Source: RHKX01 sp963820055
Lineage (GTDB): Bacteria; Actinomycetota; Thermoleophilia; Solirubrobacterales; 70-9
Assembly: GCA_963820055.1 (NCBI GenBank)
Contig: CAWFYJ010000004.1
Location: 124,001 to 188,000 of the forward strand
Reading direction: 5' to 3'
Length of the DNA stretch: 64,000 bases
Positions 58,995-64,000 of the stretch are shown here, piece by piece. The translations under genes and the position numbers were made by a program. Numbering within the stretch: position 1 is the first letter of the stretch; each line of letters starts with the position of its first letter. Below the pieces are notes generated by a model. The model was not told the origin of the DNA, searched no databases, and was given only the letters and a program-made list of their open reading frames with translations.

Positions 58995-60401
58995 ATGAGC
59001 ACGCCCGGAGACGCGAGCGAACCCCTGCGAGTGGCGATCGTCGGCTCCGGCCCGGCCGGCTTCTACGCCGCCGAGGCGCTGTTCGCCCACCCCGAGATCG
59101 ACTTCGAGGTCGACATGATCGACCGGCTGCCGACGCCGTTCGGCCTGGTCAGGTTCGGCGTCGCTCCCGACCACCCGAAGATCAAGAACGTCATCAAGCG
59201 CTACGAGAAGACCGCCGGCCACGAGGCCTACCGGTTCTTCGGCCACGTCACCGTCGGCCGCGATGTCACCGCCGACGAGCTCGCCGAGCGCTACCACGCG
59301 GTCGTCTGGGCCTACGGGGCCGGCGCCGACCGCAAGCTCGGGATCCCGGGCGAGGACCTCCCCGGGTCGCATCCGGCCACCGAATTCGTCGCCTGGTACA
59401 ACGGCCACCCCGACCATTCGGCGGGCGAGTTCGGCCTCGACTGCGAGCGCGTGGTCGTGATCGGCAACGGCAACGTCGCGGCCGACGTCGCCCGGATGCT
59501 GGTGCTGCCGCGGGAGGAGCTCGAGGGCACCGACACCGCCCACTACGCGATCGAGGCGCTCTCCTCCTCTTCGGTCCGCGATGTGGTCGTCCTCGGGCGC
59601 CGAGGCCCCGCTCAGGCGGCGTTCACCAACCCCGAGGTTCGCGAGCTCGGCGAGCTGACCGACGCCGACGTCGTCGTCAACCCGGCCGACGTCGCGCCCG
59701 ATGACGCCACTGCTGCCTTCCTCGAATCCGACGCCGCCGATGCCACCAATCGCAAGAACCTCGAGAGCTTCACCGGCTTCGCGGAGCGCGAGCCCTCCGG
59801 CAAGCCGAGGCGGGTCGAGCTCCGCTTCCTTCGCACGCCGCTCGCAATCGAAGGTGATGGCAAGGTCGAGCGGATCGTCGTCGGCGTCAACGAACTCGTG
59901 CTCGATGACTCCGGCGCCGTTCGGGCGCGGACCACGGATGAGACCGAGACGATCGAGTGCGGGATGGTCCTGCGCTCGATCGGCTACCTCGGGACCGGCA
60001 TCGACGGTGTCCCCTACGACGCGGTCGCCGGCGTCATCCCCAACGATCGCGGCCGGGTCATCGGCGAAGACGGCGGACCCCATCCAGGGCACTACGTGGT
60101 GGGCTGGATCAAGCGCGGGCCCAGCGGTGTCATCGGGACCAACAAGAAGGACGCCCAGGAGACGATCGAGACGATGCTCGCCGACGCCGACGCCGGCCTG
60201 CTGTCCCAGCGCGCCGGCATCGAGGCCGACGCGCTCCCGAACCTGCTGACCGAGCGCGGCATCGACTTCGTCGAGTTCGACGGCTGGCAGGCGATCGACG
60301 CGCTCGAGCAGGAGCGAGGCGTCGAGGCCGGACGGCCGCGAATCAAGCTGACCGCCCTCGAGGAGATGCTCGAGGCGGCGAGAAAGGACCGCGATGGCTG
60401 A
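58995..60401 (+). CDS. fprA: Ferredoxin-NADP reductase, FprA/adrenodoxin reductase type
   Basis: A 468-residue flavoprotein moving electrons between NADPH and ferredoxin. The FAD site is VAIVGSGPAGFYAAEAL; LPTPFGLVRFGVAPDHP is diagnostic for the adrenodoxin-reductase branch; the NADPH site is VVVIGNGNVAADVARML, and VLGRRGPAQAAFT follows. The C-terminal FAD-contacting GWIKRGPSGVIGTNK is intact. The start ATG gives MSTPGDASE. Its end overlaps bolA by eight bases, linking electron supply to Fe-S or heme assembly. Confidence 0.94.
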   Translation: MSTPGDASEPLRVAIVGSGPAGFYAAEALFAHPEIDFEVDMIDRLPTPFGLVRFGVAPDHPKIKNVIKRYEKTAGHEAYRFFGHVTVGRDVTADELAERYHAVVWAYGAGADRKLGIPGEDLPGSHPATEFVAWYNGHPDHSAGEFGLDCERVVVIGNGNVAADVARMLVLPREELEGTDTAHYAIEALSSSSVRDVVVLGRRGPAQAAFTNPEVRELGELTDADVVVNPADVAPDDATAAFLESDAADATNRKNLESFTGFAEREPSGKPRRVELRFLRTPLAIEGDGKVERIVVGVNELVLDDSGAVRARTTDETETIECGMVLRSIGYLGTGIDGVPYDAVAGVIPNDRGRVIGEDGGPHPGHYVVGWIKRGPSGVIGTNKKDAQETIETMLADADAGLLSQRAGIEADALPNLLTERGIDFVEFDGWQAIDALEQERGVEAGRPRIKLTALEEMLEAARKDRDG

Positions 60402-60627
60402 CCTGAACGAACTCGAGAAGATGATCGCCGCGGCGCTGCCCGGCTCCGCGGTGCGGGTCCTCGACGAGGGTGGCGGCGACCACCTCCGCGCCGTTGTCGA
60501 ATCGGCGCAGTTCGAAGGGCTCTCGCGCATCGACCAGCACCGCCTCGTCCGCGCCGCCGTCAAGCCGCGGATGGACGACGGCACCATCCACGCCCTCTCG
60601 ATCACCACATCGGTTCCCGGCGCCTGA
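60394..60627 (+). CDS. bolA: BolA family protein
   Basis: A 77-residue BolA-fold protein. The pattern EKMIAAALPGSAVRVLDEGGGDHLRAVVES, then SRIDQHRLVRAAVKP and the C-terminal HALSITTSVP, matches the short BolA/IbaG class. The His in DDGTIHAL and Cys-free loop are the likely ligand side for a [2Fe-2S] cluster shared with a CGFS glutaredoxin, and such a glutaredoxin is encoded 3 kb downstream. It overlaps fprA by eight bases. Confidence 0.9.
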   Translation: MADLNELEKMIAAALPGSAVRVLDEGGGDHLRAVVESAQFEGLSRIDQHRLVRAAVKPRMDDGTIHALSITTSVPGA

Positions 60628-60676
60628 GCGCGACCGCCCGCGGCTAAGGGTTCGGCCGCCATCTGTCGATAGCGGA

Positions 60677-60700
60677 ACGGGCGCCCGACCGGGCGCCCGT
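60677..60700 (+). terminator. Perfect 10-bp hairpin after bolA
   Basis: ACGGGCGCCC-GACC-GGGCGCCCGT lies 49 bases after the bolA stop and 23 bases before the next ATG. It may terminate the chdC-fprA-bolA operon or act in the leader of the GGDEF-EAL gene. Confidence 0.6.
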
Positions 60701-60723
60701 CGCGACCATTGGAGTCCAGGCGG

Positions 60724-63345
60724 ATGGCGTCAGATCAACATCGGGCACGGAGGGGCGAGGGGTTCCTGCGCCTCGCGGACGACGGCGCGCCCGAGGCCGG
60801 AGCGCAGCTCGGCAGCACCGCGGTCGCGGTGCTCGAAGGCTGTCCCGAGGGCGTCGCGATCATCGACGGCGCCGGGACGATCGTCTTCTGGAACGCCGCC
60901 GCGGAGTCGCAGTTCGGCCTCGAGCGCTCGCGAGCGATCGGCCAGGAGCTGGCCTCCCTGATCTTCCCCGACCACCTTCAGACCGCTGTCCGCGCGGTCC
61001 TCCTCCGCGAAGTCGACGAGCCCGGCGAAGGTCTCGCCCAGCGGCAGATCGAGCTCGGCGCCCGCCGGGCCGACGGGCGCGAGATTCCCGTCGACATCGC
61101 CACGACCCCGGTCGAGATCGACGGGATGCGGTGGCTCGCCGTATTCCTGCAGGACGCGAGCGAACGCAGCGAGCGGGAGCGGGAGCTCCACGCCGACGCC
61201 CGCCGCCGCTCCGCCGTCCTCGACCTCGGCCAGTCCGCCCTCGAGGGAATGGAGCTCGGCCAACTCCTGCAGCGGGCGGTCGAGCTGACGATCGACGAGC
61301 TCGGCGTCGATCGCTGCGAGCTCTGGCGTCGCGACGAGGACGACGCGACGATGACCCTGCGGGCGAGCTCGGGCTGGCCGGCGGAGGCGGCGATGACGAC
61401 GATCCCCCTCGCGACGTCAACGCAGCCCGGCTACACGCTGCTCCGCGGCCAGGGGGCGATCGTCGTCGAGGACTTCCGCCGTGAGGGCCGCTTCGGCCCG
61501 GTCGGCCCCGCCGAGGCCGCGCCGATCCAGAGCTCGATCTCGATCCGCATTCCGGGAACGTCCGGCGGGTTCGGGTCGCTGATCGCCGCCTCCGAGGCGC
61601 CGCGCCGGTTCGAGCTCAGCGACATCAGCCTGTTCGTCTCCCTCGCCCAGACCCTCGGAGCCGCGATCGAGCGCTCCCGGGCCGTCGATTCGCTCGCCGA
61701 CGCCGAGCGTCAGATCCGCACCCTCGTCGAGCGTCTCCCCTCGATCACCTACAGGGCCGGCCTCGGCAGCAGCGGCGAGTGGTACTTCATCTCCCCGCAG
61801 GTCGAGGAGATCACCGGCTTCACGGTCGACGAGTGGATGTCGGAGCCCGACCTCTGGGAACGGACCATCCACCCCGACGACCTCGAGTGGGTTCTCGAGG
61901 CCGAGGACGCCTGCGGGCTCGAGGGCAAGCCGCTCGACATCGCCTACCGGATCCGCAAACGCGACGGAACGATGATCTGGGTCCGCGACCGCGCCTCGGT
62001 GGGAACGGTCAACGAGGACGGGGTGATGATCGTCGAGGGCCTGATCACCGACATCAGCGAGCAGCGCGCCGCCGAGGACCGGCTCCGCTACCTGGCCGAG
62101 CACGATGAGCTGACCGGGCTCATGAACCGCCGCTCTTTCGAATCGGCCGTCGACCGCGAGATCGGTTCGAACACCCTCCCGGGCCAACGCGGCGCGATGG
62201 TCATCGTCGACCTCGATCACCTCAAGCGCGTCAACGACTCGCTCGGGCGCAGCACCGGCGACCGGGTCGTCGCCGACATCGCGAAGATGCTCGGCGAGGA
62301 GCTCGGCGGCGACCAGCTGCTCTCACGCCTCGACAGCGACGAGTTCGGCCTGTTGATCCCCGGCGTCGGCGAAGCACAGGCACTCGAGCGGGCCGGCAGC
62401 CTGCTGGCGATGATCCGCGCCCGCACGGGCACGGCGAACCTGACCGCCAGCGCCGGCGTGGCGCTCGTCGAGCGCGACATGGGCGTCAGCGCCACCGACC
62501 TGATCACCGCGGCCGACATCGCCCTCCACCAGGCCAAGGAGGCGGGACGCGACCGCGCTGTGATCTTCACCGGGAAGGACCGCAGCCGTCTCGAGTGGGT
62601 CGGCTACGTCCGTCAGGCGATCGAGGAGGAGCGTCTCGTCCTCTACTCGCAGCCGATTATCGACATGGCGTCGGGTCTCGCGTGCGCCGAGGAGCTGCTC
62701 GTCCGGATGATCGACCCGGTCAGCGGCAGGCCGATCAGCGCCGGCGAATTCGTGCCGACAGCGGAGCGGTTCGGCCTCGCCCGCAACCTCGACCACTGGG
62801 TCGTCACCCAGGCGCTCGGACTGATCACCGCGGGACGCCACGTCAGCGCCAACATCTCCGCCGCCACGATCAGCGACCGCAGCCTCACCGAGATGGTCGC
62901 CGAGTCGCTCGCCGAGACCGGCGCCGACCCGTCCCTGCTCACCTTCGAGATCACCGAGACCGCCGCGACGCCGGCGATCGAGTCGCTCCGCGACTTCACC
63001 GATCGCGTCGAGAAGCTGGGTTGCGGCCTCTCGCTCGACGACGTCGGCACCGGGTTCGGGTCGCTCACCTACCTGCGCCACCTCCCCTTCACCGAGCTGA
63101 AGATCGACATGCAGTTCGTCCACGGCGTCATCGAGTCGAACGCCGACCGCAAGATCGTCGAATCGCTCGTCGACATCGCCCGCGGGCTCGGGATGCGGAC
63201 GGTCGCCGAGGGCGTCGACAACCCGGCGCTCGTCGAGCCGCTGCGCGAGATCGGCGTCACCTGCTCGCAGGGCTACCTGTTCGGCCGCCCCGCCCCGGTC
63301 TCGAAGGCCGGCGAGCCGATCCAGCCCGCCCCGCCCATCGACTGA
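60724..63345 (+). CDS. PAS-GAF-PAS-GGDEF-EAL signalling protein
   Basis: An 873-residue soluble cyclic-di-GMP protein. Domains in order: PAS (about 30-145), GAF (about 165-325), PAS with PAC (about 330-450), GGDEF (about 455-615), EAL (about 630-865). The GGDEF signature is degenerate (RLDSDEFGLL), so cyclase activity is doubtful. The EAL domain reads AEELLVRM in place of EALLR but keeps FEITET, LDDVGTGFGSLTYLRHL, ELKID and TVAEGVD, so phosphodiesterase activity is plausible. The ATG has GGAG eight bases upstream. No membrane helices, so it senses cytoplasmic signals. Confidence 0.92.
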   Translation: MASDQHRARRGEGFLRLADDGAPEAGAQLGSTAVAVLEGCPEGVAIIDGAGTIVFWNAAAESQFGLERSRAIGQELASLIFPDHLQTAVRAVLLREVDEPGEGLAQRQIELGARRADGREIPVDIATTPVEIDGMRWLAVFLQDASERSERERELHADARRRSAVLDLGQSALEGMELGQLLQRAVELTIDELGVDRCELWRRDEDDATMTLRASSGWPAEAAMTTIPLATSTQPGYTLLRGQGAIVVEDFRREGRFGPVGPAEAAPIQSSISIRIPGTSGGFGSLIAASEAPRRFELSDISLFVSLAQTLGAAIERSRAVDSLADAERQIRTLVERLPSITYRAGLGSSGEWYFISPQVEEITGFTVDEWMSEPDLWERTIHPDDLEWVLEAEDACGLEGKPLDIAYRIRKRDGTMIWVRDRASVGTVNEDGVMIVEGLITDISEQRAAEDRLRYLAEHDELTGLMNRRSFESAVDREIGSNTLPGQRGAMVIVDLDHLKRVNDSLGRSTGDRVVADIAKMLGEELGGDQLLSRLDSDEFGLLIPGVGEAQALERAGSLLAMIRARTGTANLTASAGVALVERDMGVSATDLITAADIALHQAKEAGRDRAVIFTGKDRSRLEWVGYVRQAIEEERLVLYSQPIIDMASGLACAEELLVRMIDPVSGRPISAGEFVPTAERFGLARNLDHWVVTQALGLITAGRHVSANISAATISDRSLTEMVAESLAETGADPSLLTFEITETAATPAIESLRDFTDRVEKLGCGLSLDDVGTGFGSLTYLRHLPFTELKIDMQFVHGVIESNADRKIVESLVDIARGLGMRTVAEGVDNPALVEPLREIGVTCSQGYLFGRPAPVSKAGEPIQPAPPID

Positions 63346-63350
63346 CGAGG

Positions 63351-63434
63351 TCGGGAGGGCCTAGGCCAAGGACGCAGGAGGCGACGCGTGCTTCGCACGC
63401 GAGCCGACGAGGACGTCGGCATCGGTCCTCCCGA
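63351..63434. other. Multi-stem structured element between convergent genes
   Basis: TCGGGAGG (63351-63358) pairs with CCTCCCGA (63427-63434) and encloses CGCGTGC-TTC-GCACGCG (63385-63401) and GCCGAC-GAGGAC-GTCGGC (63403-63420); the palindrome GGCCTAGGCC sits at 63358-63367. The result is a junction of stems filling the gap between the GGDEF-EAL stop and the glutaredoxin stop. It could be a two-way terminator or a small RNA. It is not a tRNA. Confidence 0.6.
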
Positions 63435-63438
63435 GCCG

Positions 63439-63846
63439 TCAGGTTTCGATCTGCATGGGGCCGCTCTGGTACGGCCCCTCGGCCTGCGGCGCGGCCGCGG
63501 CTTCTTCAGTGCGAATCTCCGGCTGCGGGACACCGAGGGCCTCGGCGAGCTCGCCGGACTCGAGCATCTCCTCCATCAGGTCGGCACCGCCGAGCAACTC
63601 GCCGTCGACGTAGAGCTGCGGGAAGGTCTGCCAGTCGGAGAGCTCGGTCGTGACTTCGCGGAGGGGCTGGAGGACCGGGAGGACGTCGATGGCTCCGTAC
63701 TCGGTGCCCATCTGCTCGAGGATCCCGACGGCGCGCATCGAGAAGCCACAGCGGGGCGCGTCGGGCGTGCCCTTCATGAGCAGCAGCACCTTGTTGGCGC
63801 CGATCGCCTGCTCGAGTTGTTCGCGAAGCTCGGGGTTGGCGGCCAT
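63439..63846 (-). CDS. Monothiol CGFS glutaredoxin (Grx4/GrxD type)
   Basis: A 135-residue monothiol glutaredoxin. The active site is CGFS with Cys33 (PDAPRCGFSMRAV), the cis-proline is in TFPQLYVDGEL, and the GG motif LLGGADLM follows. An acidic, Ala-rich C-terminal tail of about 25 residues is extra. CGFS proteins hold and transfer [2Fe-2S] clusters, usually with BolA. AGGAGGGA precedes the ATG. It lies just downstream of the ErpA-like gene on the same strand. Confidence 0.92.
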   Translation of the reverse strand: MAANPELREQLEQAIGANKVLLLMKGTPDAPRCGFSMRAVGILEQMGTEYGAIDVLPVLQPLREVTTELSDWQTFPQLYVDGELLGGADLMEEMLESGELAEALGVPQPEIRTEEAAAAPQAEGPYQSGPMQIET

Positions 63847-63898
63847 CGTGTCCCTCCTGGTTGAAGCTTGTGCCCAGCCCTCTCGGACCGTTCGAGGG

Positions 63899-64000
63899 CT
63901 AGGCGGTTGCGGGAGCGTGCTCTTCGGCGTCTTCGCGGACCTGGAACGAGGAACCGCATCCGCATGCGGCGACGACGTTCGGATTGTTGACCGCGAAGCC
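63899..64000 (-). CDS. HesB/IscA/ErpA-type Fe-S carrier, C-terminal end only
   Basis: Only the last 33 residues are in the window, reading FAVNNPNVVAACGCGSSF and then an acidic tail. NPN followed by CGCGSSF is the family signature with two cluster-ligand cysteines. These A-type carriers deliver Fe-S clusters to target proteins. The stop is 53 bases before the glutaredoxin start, so the two are probably one operon. Confidence 0.9.
   Translation of the reverse strand, partial: GFAVNNPNVVAACGCGSSFQVREDAEEHAPATA

Noticed and set aside
63351..63434. tRNA or tRNA-Sec gene
   Set aside because: The closing stem and hairpins look tRNA-like in size, but there is no T-loop GTTCGA motif, anticodon arm layout or CCA end.
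1..64000. CRISPR arrays, insertion sequences, prophage or toxin-antitoxin genes
   Set aside because: No regularly spaced direct repeats, transposase or integrase motifs, phage genes or toxin-antitoxin pairs were seen anywhere in the window.

Overview
The window is a stretch of GC-rich chromosome from an actinobacterium. The evidence for that is an actinobacterial-type integration host factor (33.8 kb), a coproheme decarboxylase of the HemQ/ChdC family (58.3 kb), a CtpE-like P-type ATPase, YrbE/MCE-type ABC permeases, an FprA-type ferredoxin reductase, many GTG starts and apparent leaderless promoters. The mix (TrpB-like enzyme, DUF5679, DUF4126, AIM24, tandem sugar dehydrogenases, no Actinomycetales-specific regulators) suggests a deep-branching class such as Thermoleophilia (Solirubrobacterales). 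That placement is inference. No rRNA, tRNA, CRISPR, phage or transposase was recognised, so this looks like core chromosome.

Layout. 0-3.4 kb: truncated cation ATPase and pyruvate kinase. 3.4-9.4 kb, minus strand: frameshifted enoyl-CoA hydratase, methyltransferase, GST-like protein, ATP-dependent DNA ligase and a membrane protein with a PI-PLC-like domain. 9.5-12.5 kb: frameshifted LhgO-like oxidoreductase and acyl-CoA dehydrogenase. 12.5-17.5 kb, minus: FKBP, TrpB-like, AIM24, DUF4126 and thiolase. 17.6-20.5 kb, plus: rhodanese, Pro-rich coiled-coil protein, DUF5679, PAS protein and MBL-fold hydrolase. 20.7-24.4 kb: Amt, GlnK and two S51 peptidases (nitrogen module). 25.4-28.0 kb: MoxR ATPase and VWA protein, divergent from a small membrane protein. 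28.07-30.8 kb: TPP riboswitch followed by an ABC importer for a thiamin precursor. 30.8-36.1 kb: AlkA-like glycosylase, alpha-oxoamine synthase, integration host factor and small proteins. 36.1-42.4 kb, minus: MCE-type ABC transporter, MMPL/RND protein broken by two indels, thioredoxin-fold protein and B3/B4 protein. 42.5-48.1 kb: a lipoprotein and three tandem PQQ-type sugar dehydrogenase genes carrying four catalytic domains. 48.8-54.0 kb: ferritin-like protein, alpha/beta hydrolase, and MetH behind a SAM riboswitch. 54.0-58.3 kb: glycosyltransferase-flippase fusion and a polytopic membrane protein. 58.3-64 kb: ChdC, FprA, BolA, a GGDEF-EAL protein, CGFS glutaredoxin and the end of an ErpA/HesB protein, which together form a heme and Fe-S cluster hub.

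The least explained signals are non-coding. Four intergenic blocks (6.0, 16.0, 39.6 and 48.6 kb) carry dense inverted repeats and a shared TGGGCAGTGAGGG motif. Two of them contain inverted copies of one element that are identical over 72 nt and fold into a long hairpin. A further multi-stem structure lies at 63.35-63.43 kb. Three otherwise well-conserved genes carry single-base frameshifts, which may be assembly errors.
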